Source of the DNA: JAQVEM01 sp964616545
GTDB taxonomy: Bacteria; Actinomycetota; Humimicrobiia; Humimicrobiales; Humimicrobiaceae
Length of the DNA stretch: 31,934 nt
Direction: 5' to 3'
Assembly (NCBI GenBank): GCA_964616545.1
Contig: CAZTUA010000019.1
Location: 1-31,934, forward strand
The translations under genes were made by a program, and so were the position numbers. Under the pieces are notes generated by a model, which worked only from the letters and a program-made list of their open reading frames with translations, did not search any database and was not told the origin of the DNA. Positions 16,136 through 23,325 of the stretch are shown here, piece after piece; position 1 is the first letter of the stretch, and the number at the start of each line of letters is the position of its first letter.

Positions 16136-16693
16136 ATCAGAGTTATTTCGGGTAAATTTAAGAGCAGAAGGTTAAAACCTCCAGATAACTACAGGATCAG
16201 GCCCACTCTTGACAGTGTCAAAGAAAGTATTTTCAATGTTATAGGCGATGGGATAGAGAAAGCTAATGTCCTGGATTTGTTTGCGGGAACCGGGTCACTT
16301 GGTATAGAATCATTGAGCAGGGAATGCAGCCTGGTTTATTTTGTTGATAAAAGCTTTGAGTCTATAAGACTGATAGAATATAATATCAGAAGTTTAAAAA
16401 TTAGTAATGAAAAGTATAAAATTGTCAGAAGAAATGTTCTGGATTTTTTAAGATTTTATGAAGGCCTGAAGTGGGATATAATATTTCTTGACCCGCCTTT
16501 TAAAATCGAAAGTGATATAATGGTAAAAATATTTGAGATGATAGCTGATAAGAAAATTAGCAAAAAAAATACACTTGCAGTATACGAATATTTTTTTAAA
16601 AGAGATATTGCGAAAGAAATTAAGAAATTTAGAATTATTAAAAAATCAAATTTCGGAGACAAAGAAGTGATTTATCTATCTCCTTTATTTTAA
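16136..16693 (+). CDS. rsmD: 16S rRNA m2G966 methyltransferase RsmD, non-canonical start codon
   Basis: 185 residues when begun at ATC 16136. The reading frame gives (M)RVISGKFKSRRL, then RPTLDSVKESIFNVIG, LDLFAGTGSLGIESLSRE (SAM site) and the catalytic LDPPF, colinear with RsmD throughout. The frame is closed by TGA at 16130-16132, and only ATT (16133) or ATC (16136) can serve as start; the first conventional start, TTG at 16277, would remove ~47 conserved residues. ATC is preferred because MRVISG is the usual N-terminus. It methylates G966 of 16S rRNA. Order fakA-rsmD-coaD is conserved, but the recG often found between fakA and rsmD is missing here. Either true near-cognate initiation or a base error is possible. 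Confidence 0.85.
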   Translation: MRVISGKFKSRRLKPPDNYRIRPTLDSVKESIFNVIGDGIEKANVLDLFAGTGSLGIESLSRECSLVYFVDKSFESIRLIEYNIRSLKISNEKYKIVRRNVLDFLRFYEGLKWDIIFLDPPFKIESDIMVKIFEMIADKKISKKNTLAVYEYFFKRDIAKEIKKFRIIKKSNFGDKEVIYLSPLF

Positions 16694-16716
16694 ATTCAGA
16701 GGATTGGATTGATAAT

Positions 16717-17211
16717 ATGGAAAAAATAGCATTATGTCCGGGAACTTATGACCCTCTTACCGAAGGGCACAGGGATATAATAAAAAGATGTTCCAGGGTT
16801 TTTTGCAGGGTTATAGTGGCTATATCAAAGAGCCCGAGGAAAAAGCCTCTTTATTCTATTGATAAAAGAGTAGATTTTGCAAAAAGGTCACTGGCTGATT
16901 TAAAAAATGTGGAGATTATCACGTTTGAGGGGCTACTGGTAGAACTGGCTAAAAAAGTAAAGGCAGGGGTTATAATAAAAGGCCTGAGAGCTATATCGGA
17001 TTTTGAATATGAATTTCAAATGGCACAGATAAATAAAAAATTAAATTCCGAAGTAGAAACTATGTTCATGGTAACCAATCCCAGATATGCTTACCTAAGT
17101 TCCAGTGCCGTAAAAGAAGTGGCCGTGTTCAAAGGATGCATAACAGGTCTTGTTCCGGAAGAGATAGAAAATGATATTATTGAAAGTTTTAATAAAAAGA
17201 ATTTTAAATAA
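16717..17211 (+). CDS. coaD: Phosphopantetheine adenylyltransferase
   Basis: 164 residues, normal for the family. The nucleotidyltransferase T/HxGH signature is seen in CPGTYDPLTEGHRDII (His18), the substrate-binding loop in IIKGLRAISDFEYEFQMA, and the late SSSAVKEVA motif. It adds AMP to 4'-phosphopantetheine, the penultimate step to CoA; with CoaBC in this window, most of the route from pantothenate is covered. AGAGGA at 16698-16703 is a rather distant ribosome site. Confidence 0.96.
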   Translation: MEKIALCPGTYDPLTEGHRDIIKRCSRVFCRVIVAISKSPRKKPLYSIDKRVDFAKRSLADLKNVEIITFEGLLVELAKKVKAGVIIKGLRAISDFEYEFQMAQINKKLNSEVETMFMVTNPRYAYLSSSAVKEVAVFKGCITGLVPEEIENDIIESFNKKNFK

Positions 17212-17231
17212 AAGGAGATATGGAGAAAAGC

Positions 17232-17690
17232 ATGGATGCATTCGAGATTGTTGACCGTATTGAAGAATTTCTGGATAAAAGCAAAAGAATTCCTTTTTCG
17301 TCAAATATAATTGTAAACGAAACAGAAATATACGATTTGCTGGACGAATTAAGGAACATACTTCCTGAAGAATTAAAGCAATCCAGATGGATTGTTAAAG
17401 AAAGAGAGAATATGATAGAGGAAGCCAAGAGGTATTCTGATAAAATAATAAGAGAGGCAAAAGAAAAAGCAGAAGTTCTTGTAAGCGAAACTGAAGTGCT
17501 GAAAAATGCCACAAGGAAATCCGAGGAGTTAATGTCAGCAGTAGAAGCGAGAGCAAGAACAATAAGGCTGGAAGCCGAGGATTATGCTGACGAAAAGCTG
17601 GCAAACCTGGAAGCAATATTACACAAATTATTGACCACTATTGAAAAAGGAAGAGAGCAGTTCAGGGGAAATATCGGGCAGGGAGATTAA
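17232..17690 (+). CDS. DivIVA/SepIVA-like coiled-coil protein
   Basis: 152 residues. A short globular lead (DAFEIVDRIEEFLDKS..PFSSNIIVNETEIYDLLDELR, ~1-45) is followed by an alanine/glutamate-rich coiled coil (~60-130: EEAKRYSDKIIREAKEKAE and so on) and ends with LANLEAILHKLLTTIEKGRE. This layout matches the actinobacterial family that includes mycobacterial SepIVA (Rv2927c), a septal/intracellular-membrane factor, though the coiled coil here is much shorter. No transmembrane segment is seen. The ATG at 17232 is preferred over ATG 17220: GGAGA at 17222-17226 is correctly spaced for 17232, while 17220 abuts its own AAAGGAGA. The yceD-type DUF177 gene that usually follows is absent. Confidence 0.75.
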   Translation: MDAFEIVDRIEEFLDKSKRIPFSSNIIVNETEIYDLLDELRNILPEELKQSRWIVKERENMIEEAKRYSDKIIREAKEKAEVLVSETEVLKNATRKSEELMSAVEARARTIRLEAEDYADEKLANLEAILHKLLTTIEKGREQFRGNIGQGD

Positions 17691-17711
17691 TAATAAAAAT
17701 AAACTGCATTA

Positions 17712-17739
17712 TTGAATAATAATCAATTTATGTTATATT
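17712..17739 (+). promoter_or_regulatory. Predicted extended -10 promoter for rpmF and the lipid genes
   Basis: TTGAAT at 17712-17717, 16 bases, TATATT at 17734-17739 preceded by TGT (extended -10). It lies in the 110-base gap between the SepIVA-like gene and rpmF, giving a leader of about 55 bases. ATTATTGAATAAT, a small palindrome, covers the -35 box. Confidence 0.6.
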
Positions 17740-17800
17740 TATATATTTGTGTTTGTTTATAACAAGTTTGTAACAAGAATTTTACCAGGAGGGAATAGAA

Positions 17801-18016
17801 TTGGCGGTTCCAAAAAGCAAGACATCAAAATCAAAAAGGGATAAACGGAGAACTCATGACAGATTAAGAGTTTTAAATATAGTTGAATGTCCAAGATGCC
17901 ACAGTAAAAAAATATCACATAGAGTTTGTGAAAATTGCGGTTATTATTCTGAAAATGAAATAATCAGATTTGAGGAAAAGGGCAAGAAAAAAGAAAAGAA
18001 AGAAGAGAGTAAATAG
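17801..18016 (+). CDS. rpmF: 50S ribosomal protein L32
   Basis: 71 residues, TTG start behind AGGAGGG (17787-17793). MAVPKSKTSKSKRDKRRTH is the classic L32 start; CPRCHSKKISHRVCENCGYY holds the four-cysteine zinc ribbon. A lysine/glutamate-rich tail (~15 residues) is added at the C-terminus. In most bacteria rpmF leads directly into plsX; here two metabolic genes are inserted. Confidence 0.95.
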   Translation: MAVPKSKTSKSKRDKRRTHDRLRVLNIVECPRCHSKKISHRVCENCGYYSENEIIRFEEKGKKKEKKEESK

Positions 18017-18050
18017 AAAATGATTAAGGTACTAAACGGAGGCTTTTGAA

Positions 18051-20153
18051 TTGAGTGCAGGGAATTTTTTTTGTCCGCGCACGCTGGCAGTAGTAGGGGC
18101 TGCCAGAGAAAAAGGTAAAGTTGGAAATGTTATACTGGAAAATATAATAAACTCCGGATATAAAGGGAAAGTATTTCCGGTAAACCCCAGAGCAGATAAA
18201 ATACATGGACTTAAATGTTATCCTTCAGTCTTAGATATACCCACGGATGTTGAACTGGCAATAATAGCCATACCGGCACAGTGCGTGTGTGAAGTTCTTG
18301 AAGAATGTTCAAAAAAGAATACTAAGTGGTCAATTATTATATCTGCAGGTTTTAAAGAAACAGGAGTGGAAGGCGCAAGAAGAGAGACACACCTGATAGA
18401 AAAAGCAAAAGAATATGGAATTAGAATACTCGGCCCTAATTGTCTTGGAATGATAGATACTGTCTGTCCGCTTAATGCTTCATTTTCGACCAGTATGCCA
18501 CCCACCGGTAAAATAGGTTTTTTATCTCAATCCGGAGCACTTGGCACTGCTATACTGGACAAGGCAAATGCCTCTAATATTGGTATTTCAAAGTTTGTTT
18601 CTCTGGGCAATAAAGCAGATATTTCTGAAAATGATCTGTTTGAAGAGTGGGGAAAAGAGAAAGAAACCGAGGTTATCACAGCTTATCTTGAAGGAGTGAA
18701 AAACGGTAAAGAATTCATTAAGATATCTTCAAGGGTTTCTAAAAAAAAGCCCATAATTGTTATTAAGTCAGGTAATACGGATGCCGGAGCCCGTGCGGTG
18801 TCATCGCATACGGGTACTCTTGCAGGTTCAGCCAGAGCTTATGAGGCAACTTTTAAACAGTCAGGAATAATAAGAGCAGCTACAATAAAAGATTTTTTTA
18901 ATTACTCGCTGGCTTTTTCATCCCAGCCATTGCCTAAAGGTAAAAAAGTTGCAATAATAACAAATGCAGGTGGTCCCGGGATCATGGCCACTGATGCCTG
19001 TGAAAAAAATAATATATCACTTGCAACTCTGGAGAAAAGAACCATAAAAAAGTTAAAAGAATTTTTACCTGAAGCAGCAAATTTTTATAACCCTGTAGAT
19101 GTTCTGGGAGATGCGCTGTCAGATAGATATAGAAGAACTCTGGAAGTAGTGGTAGAGGACAGCAATGTTAATGCTGTGCTGGTAATGCTAACTCCGCAGG
19201 CAATGACGCAGTCATTAGAGACAGCCAGAGCAGTAGTGGAAATTATGGAGGAGCAAAAGAGAAAGGTGCCCATACTGACTAGTTTCCTGGGTGGTAACGA
19301 AATTGAAGAGGCAGTGAACTTCCTGGTCAGCAAAAATGTTCCTAATTTTGATATTCCAGAAGAAGCTATAGATACGCTTAGAGTTATGATGGAATACGCA
19401 GAATGGAAAATAAAAAAGAGTGAACCGATTAAAAAATTCAGTGCCGATAAAGAAAAAGTCAGAGAAATATTTAAAAAATGCAGAATTGAGGATAGACTGG
19501 AGCTGGGAGAAATGGAGGCCAGGGATATTTTAGAAGCGTATGGTATAAGAGTACCCAGAGCAGAACTCGCCAGGGATATCAATGAAGCAAAGGAAATTGC
19601 GGAAAGAATCGGGTATCCGCTTGTTCTTAAAATTGTTTCTCCAAACATTCTTCACAAGACAGATGTAGGGGGTGTGAAAATTGGAATAAAGGATGAAAAA
19701 GAACTTGAAGAAAATTGCGATGAAATTCTTTTTCATGTAAGAAAGTATATGCCCGATGCAAATATCAGCGGTATTCTTGTGCAGGAATTTGTTACTGATA
19801 AAAAGGAGACAATAATTGGAGTAAGCGAAGACCCTCAATTCGGTCCCATGGTTATGTTCGGGCTGGGAGGAATATATGTTGAGGTACTTAAAGATGTTTC
19901 TTTCAGGATAGCTCCGGTAAGCAACCACGCTGCGAATGAAATGATAAAAGAGATCAGGGCTATTAAGTTACTGGAAGGCGCAAGAGGTGAAAATCCTTCT
20001 GATGTTGACAGTATAATTGAAATCATACAGAGGGTTTCTCAGCTGGTTACTGATTTTCCAGAAATAATTGAAATGGATATAAATCCACTATTTGTAAAAA
20101 AGCAGGGAGAGGGTTCTATAGCCGGAGATGCAAGAATAAGGATAGGAGGTTAA
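18051..20153 (+). CDS. Acetate/acyl-CoA ligase (ADP-forming), fused alpha-beta
   Basis: 700 residues, TTG start after ACGGAGG (about 18036-18042). Order: CoA-binding Rossmann domain (~1-130; LAVVGAAREKGKVGN, VNPRADKIHG), succinyl-CoA-ligase-like domains with the phosphohistidine His253 in AVSSHTGTLAGS, a hinge (~430-475), and a C-terminal ATP-grasp (~480-700; ILEAYGIRVPRAEL, VLKIVSPNILHKTDVGGV, VQEFV). This is the fused Acd type, which interconverts acyl-CoA + ADP + Pi with acid + CoA + ATP. In fermenters it makes ATP from acetyl-CoA; acyl range cannot be read from sequence. The related protein lysine acetyltransferase (Pat) type has an added GNAT domain, which is absent here. It is translationally linked to the DRTGG gene (one-base gap). 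Confidence 0.9.
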   Translation: MSAGNFFCPRTLAVVGAAREKGKVGNVILENIINSGYKGKVFPVNPRADKIHGLKCYPSVLDIPTDVELAIIAIPAQCVCEVLEECSKKNTKWSIIISAGFKETGVEGARRETHLIEKAKEYGIRILGPNCLGMIDTVCPLNASFSTSMPPTGKIGFLSQSGALGTAILDKANASNIGISKFVSLGNKADISENDLFEEWGKEKETEVITAYLEGVKNGKEFIKISSRVSKKKPIIVIKSGNTDAGARAVSSHTGTLAGSARAYEATFKQSGIIRAATIKDFFNYSLAFSSQPLPKGKKVAIITNAGGPGIMATDACEKNNISLATLEKRTIKKLKEFLPEAANFYNPVDVLGDALSDRYRRTLEVVVEDSNVNAVLVMLTPQAMTQSLETARAVVEIMEEQKRKVPILTSFLGGNEIEEAVNFLVSKNVPNFDIPEEAIDTLRVMMEYAEWKIKKSEPIKKFSADKEKVREIFKKCRIEDRLELGEMEARDILEAYGIRVPRAELARDINEAKEIAERIGYPLVLKIVSPNILHKTDVGGVKIGIKDEKELEENCDEILFHVRKYMPDANISGILVQEFVTDKKETIIGVSEDPQFGPMVMFGLGGIYVEVLKDVSFRIAPVSNHAANEMIKEIRAIKLLEGARGENPSDVDSIIEIIQRVSQLVTDFPEIIEMDINPLFVKKQGEGSIAGDARIRIGG

Positions 20154-20154
20154 A

Positions 20155-21219
20155 ATGATTCCGTTATTTTTTATTTCTAATCAGCCTTTTTCAGGTAAAA
20201 GTTCAATGTGTGTGGGTGTGGGAAAATTGTTTGCCGAAAAAGGGCTGAAAGTAGGTTACATGAAACCGGTAGGAACACTACCAACCAGGGTAGGAACAAT
20301 TACAACTGATGAAGATGCTCAATATATTTCAGATATTCTGGACGTAAAAGAAGAGCTTGAAGATATCTGCCCGATTGTAGTGACCCAGCAATACATCAGA
20401 GAAGGACTAAAAGACAGCAGCTTTTCTAAAGGGTTCCTTGATGTAATTGATAAGGCTTATAATAAAATCAAGAAGGATAAGAATATTGTGATTTTAGAGG
20501 GAGCCAAAAGTATAGAAGATGGCTATTTTTTGGGGATATCTGCAGAAAAAATCTGCAAAAAAATTGGAGCCAGAGCCATTCTGGTTGTAAAATACGGTAC
20601 AGAAATAGTAGATCAGATTCTTTACTCAAAAGAGTTCTTAAAGAATAATTTATCAGGAGTAATTATCAACTGGGTCCCCCGTACCCAGGTGGATAATCTA
20701 GAAAAACTTATAATACCTTTTTTAACCAGAAGTGGTATAGATGTACTGGGGTATTTAACATCTGATAAAATACTATCCTCTGTAAGTGTAAAGGAAATGT
20801 CCAAAATGCTTGGAGGGCAGATAATATGTGCCCAGGACAGAGTTGATGAGCTCGTAGAAACGTTCATGGTCGGTGCTATGGGGCAGGAGCAGGCATTAAA
20901 ATTCTTCCGAAGAAAAGCCAATAAAGCTGTTATAACCGGTGGTGATAGAGCTGATGTCCAGCTTGCAGCGCTTGAGACACCTACCAGATGTTTGATACTT
21001 ACCGGTAATTTTCAGCCAAGTACAGTGGTTCTTGGCAGAGCCGAGGAACTTGGCGTACCCATGATTCTGGTTAACTTCGATACGCTAACTGCGGTAGAAA
21101 GAGTTGGAGAAATTATTGGTCATGTGAGATTTCATGAAGTTAAAAAGATTGATAAAATAATTGATGTAATCAGGGAATACATAGACACAGACAGATTACT
21201 GGAAATATCAAAAAAGTGA
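20155..21219 (+). CDS. BioD-like/DRTGG-domain protein (Pta N-terminal-like)
   Basis: 354 residues. The N-terminal half resembles the BioD-like P-loop NTPase of long Pta proteins, with FFISNQPFSGKSS (5-17) as a modified P-loop that lacks the usual first glycine, and GYMKPVGTLP. The C-terminal half holds a DRTGG domain (LSSVSVKEMSKMLGG; AVITGGDRADVQLAAL; CLILTGN). The phosphotransacetylase catalytic domain is missing. Such proteins are often next to ADP-forming acetyl-CoA synthetases, so a regulatory or sensing role in acyl-CoA metabolism is likely but unproven. GGAGGT (20145-20150) at the very end of the ligase gene is its ribosome site. Confidence 0.8.
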   Translation: MIPLFFISNQPFSGKSSMCVGVGKLFAEKGLKVGYMKPVGTLPTRVGTITTDEDAQYISDILDVKEELEDICPIVVTQQYIREGLKDSSFSKGFLDVIDKAYNKIKKDKNIVILEGAKSIEDGYFLGISAEKICKKIGARAILVVKYGTEIVDQILYSKEFLKNNLSGVIINWVPRTQVDNLEKLIIPFLTRSGIDVLGYLTSDKILSSVSVKEMSKMLGGQIICAQDRVDELVETFMVGAMGQEQALKFFRRKANKAVITGGDRADVQLAALETPTRCLILTGNFQPSTVVLGRAEELGVPMILVNFDTLTAVERVGEIIGHVRFHEVKKIDKIIDVIREYIDTDRLLEISKK

Positions 21220-21237
21220 TTAAGTCCAAAAATAGTT

Positions 21238-22257
21238 ATGGCTCAACTCAATTCAGGCTACCACTCAATTGTTATAGATGCAATGGGGGGAGATTATGCT
21301 CCGGGAGAGATTATAAAAGGTTCCATTGAGGCAAAAGAAACTTCCGGGGCAAAAATAAAACTGGTAGGCAATGTAGATAAAATAAAAGAGACGGCAGAAT
21401 CGTATCACTTAAATCTTGATGGTCTGGAGATTATTCCGGCTCCTGAAGAAGTGCGCATGGATGAATCTCCTTCAGATGTTTTAAGAAAAAAGAAAAATTC
21501 CTCAATTTTTGTCGGAACAGAACTTGCATCTGATAAAGGTGTAAATGCTTTTATTTCTGCCGGGAATACAGGAGCGGTAATGGCCTGCTCTCTTTTTAAT
21601 ATAAAAAGGATAGAGGGAGTAGCCAGACCTGCAATTGCTGTGGTTATACCCCTTAGCGATAAAAAGTTTGTACTGTTAGATGCCGGAGCCAATGCAGACT
21701 GCAAACCTCTATATCTAAAGCAGTTTGCAATAATGGGAAAGATTTACTCTGAAACTATTATAGGCGTAAAAAACCCAAAAGTAGCCCTGGTTAATATAGG
21801 AGAAGAAGAGAAGAAAGGAAACGAACTAACAGTTGAAAGCTACAGAATGCTTAAAGATTTCAAGGGTATTAATTTTGTAGGGAATGCAGAAGGCAGAGAG
21901 TTATTTGAAGGTTCAGTAGATGTGGCGGTGTGTGATGGATTTGTAGGAAATGTAATTTTAAAGTTAATTGAAGGTATGGCAGGTTTTCTTTTTGGGGAAA
22001 TAAAGCAAATTTTAACCTCGAATATACTAACAAAAATTTCGGCTCTGGGCATTAAGAGTTCTCTGGTAAAAATGAAGGAGAAATTTGATTATGAAGAGTA
22101 TGGGGGAGCCCAGCTTCTGGGGCTTAATAGTCCGGTTATAATCTCACACGGAAGTTCAAAATCAAAGGCGATTAAAAATGCTATAAAGGTAGCGTCAGAT
22201 AGTTTAGAAGTAGATATCATTACCCGGATTAGAGAAGAAATTAATAAAATAAATTAA
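21238..22257 (+). CDS. plsX: Phosphate acyltransferase PlsX
   Basis: 339 residues. IVIDAMGGDYAPGEIIKG opens the protein, and FISAGNTGAVMA, RPAIAVVIP, DAGANADCKP and VCDGFVGNVILKLIEG follow, all PlsX signatures. It makes acyl-phosphate from acyl-ACP (or the reverse) for glycerol-3-phosphate acylation by PlsY, at the inner face of the membrane. It begins 18 bases after the DRTGG gene with only a weak ribosome site and precedes acpP, as usual. Confidence 0.96.
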   Translation: MAQLNSGYHSIVIDAMGGDYAPGEIIKGSIEAKETSGAKIKLVGNVDKIKETAESYHLNLDGLEIIPAPEEVRMDESPSDVLRKKKNSSIFVGTELASDKGVNAFISAGNTGAVMACSLFNIKRIEGVARPAIAVVIPLSDKKFVLLDAGANADCKPLYLKQFAIMGKIYSETIIGVKNPKVALVNIGEEEKKGNELTVESYRMLKDFKGINFVGNAEGRELFEGSVDVAVCDGFVGNVILKLIEGMAGFLFGEIKQILTSNILTKISALGIKSSLVKMKEKFDYEEYGGAQLLGLNSPVIISHGSSKSKAIKNAIKVASDSLEVDIITRIREEINKIN

Positions 22258-22285
22258 GTAATAATAAAAAGGAAAAGGAGTAAGT

Positions 22286-22519
22286 ATGGAAAATTTTGAC
22301 AAACTTAAAGAAGTACTGGTAGATGTACTGGGCGTTAAGGAAGAAGATGTCAAAACTGAAAGCAAATTTGTGGATGATCTGGGCGCCGACTCGCTGGATC
22401 TGGTGGAATTGATTATGGCATTTGAGGATAAATTCGGAGTGGAGATAAGCGATGAAGATGCCGAAAAAATTGTTACGGTAAAAGATGCCCTGGATTATAT
22501 TAATACTTATTCCAAATAG
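22286..22519 (+). CDS. acpP: Acyl carrier protein
   Basis: 77 residues, very acidic. The phosphopantetheine attachment serine is in DDLGADSLDLVELIM; DEDAEKIVTVKDALDYI completes the four-helix fold. AAAAGGAG at 22273-22280 is a strong ribosome site. It carries the growing acyl chain in fatty acid synthesis and supplies PlsX. Confidence 0.97.
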   Translation: MENFDKLKEVLVDVLGVKEEDVKTESKFVDDLGADSLDLVELIMAFEDKFGVEISDEDAEKIVTVKDALDYINTYSK

Positions 22520-22520
22520 A

Positions 22521-22537
22521 AATATCTTAAAGATATT
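22521..22537. repeat. Perfect 8-bp palindrome between acpP and rnc
   Basis: AATATCTT (22521-22528), one base, AAGATATT (22530-22537), directly after the acpP stop. As RNA it would be an AU-rich stem with almost no loop. A short T-run follows only after eight more bases, so it is a poor intrinsic terminator. Confidence 0.4.
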
Positions 22538-22577
22538 GTATGAAATTTTTGATGTATAAGGTGGCGAAGGTCTTTTT

Positions 22578-23297
22578 ATGAAAGATGACCGGGAAGTTCC
22601 TGAAAAAAGGTTAAGGGACTGGCTGCAGAGTCTTGGAATTGATGCGGTAGATATAAAAATTTATATACAGAGTTTGACCCACAGGTCTTATGCTTATGAA
22701 AGAAAAATAATGTCGAGAGGCAATGAGCAACTGGAATTTCTGGGCGACAGTGTGCTATCTTTCGTAATCACGTCGTATCTATACAAAAATTACAGCGATC
22801 TGCCCGAAGGGAAAATGGCAAGAATAAGGTCTGTTTTAATAAGCAGAAAAACTTTATTTAAAATAGCAGAAGAAATTAGAATAGGACAGCAAATACTTTT
22901 GAGCGAAAATGAAGAATCGTGCAATGGGAGAAAAAAAATATCTATTCTGGCAGATGGGGTGGAAGCTTTAATAGGAGCAATTTATATTGATAAAGGAATT
23001 AAATTTACCTCCAGCTGGATTATTAAAAGATACAGGGAAAGAATTAATGAGCATATTAAAACTCCCGAAATTATAGATTATAAAACCTACCTTCAGGAAG
23101 CGGTCCAGGCAGATTATTCAATGCTTGTAAAATACAAGCTGACAGGGTCCGAAGGTCCTGATCACAATAAATCATTTTATTCTGTGGTAATGATTGATGA
23201 TAAAATAGTTGGCAGAGGTAAAGGTAAGAGTAAAAAAAGTTCTGAGCAGAATGCTGCAAAAAATACTTTAAAGAAACTATATAATTTAGATTTGTAA
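22578..23297 (+). CDS. rnc: Ribonuclease III
   Basis: 239 residues. The catalytic signature is RGNEQLEFLGDSVL (Glu50, Glu53, Asp57), with the second acidic pair in ADGVEALIGAIYID. The C-terminal ~70 residues (YKTYLQEAVQ to SKKSSEQNAAKNTLKKL) form the double-stranded-RNA-binding domain. It processes rRNA precursors and cuts structured mRNAs. GAAGG at 22566-22570 is the ribosome site. The mutM gene often found between rnc and smc in actinomycetes is absent. Confidence 0.96.
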   Translation: MKDDREVPEKRLRDWLQSLGIDAVDIKIYIQSLTHRSYAYERKIMSRGNEQLEFLGDSVLSFVITSYLYKNYSDLPEGKMARIRSVLISRKTLFKIAEEIRIGQQILLSENEESCNGRKKISILADGVEALIGAIYIDKGIKFTSSWIIKRYRERINEHIKTPEIIDYKTYLQEAVQADYSMLVKYKLTGSEGPDHNKSFYSVVMIDDKIVGRGKGKSKKSSEQNAAKNTLKKLYNLDL

Positions 23298-23325
23298 TAT
23301 TTATTTTAGATTTTGGAAGTTAAAA

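Noticed and set aside
16277..16693. rsmD starting at the internal TTG 16277
   Set aside because: It would begin in the middle of the SAM motif and discard conserved RVISGK and RPTLDSVKE segments that are in frame upstream.
19085..19648. 187-codon open frame on the minus strand inside the ADP-forming ligase
   Set aside because: Shadow of a strongly conserved gene; serine/leucine-rich antisense product without motifs.
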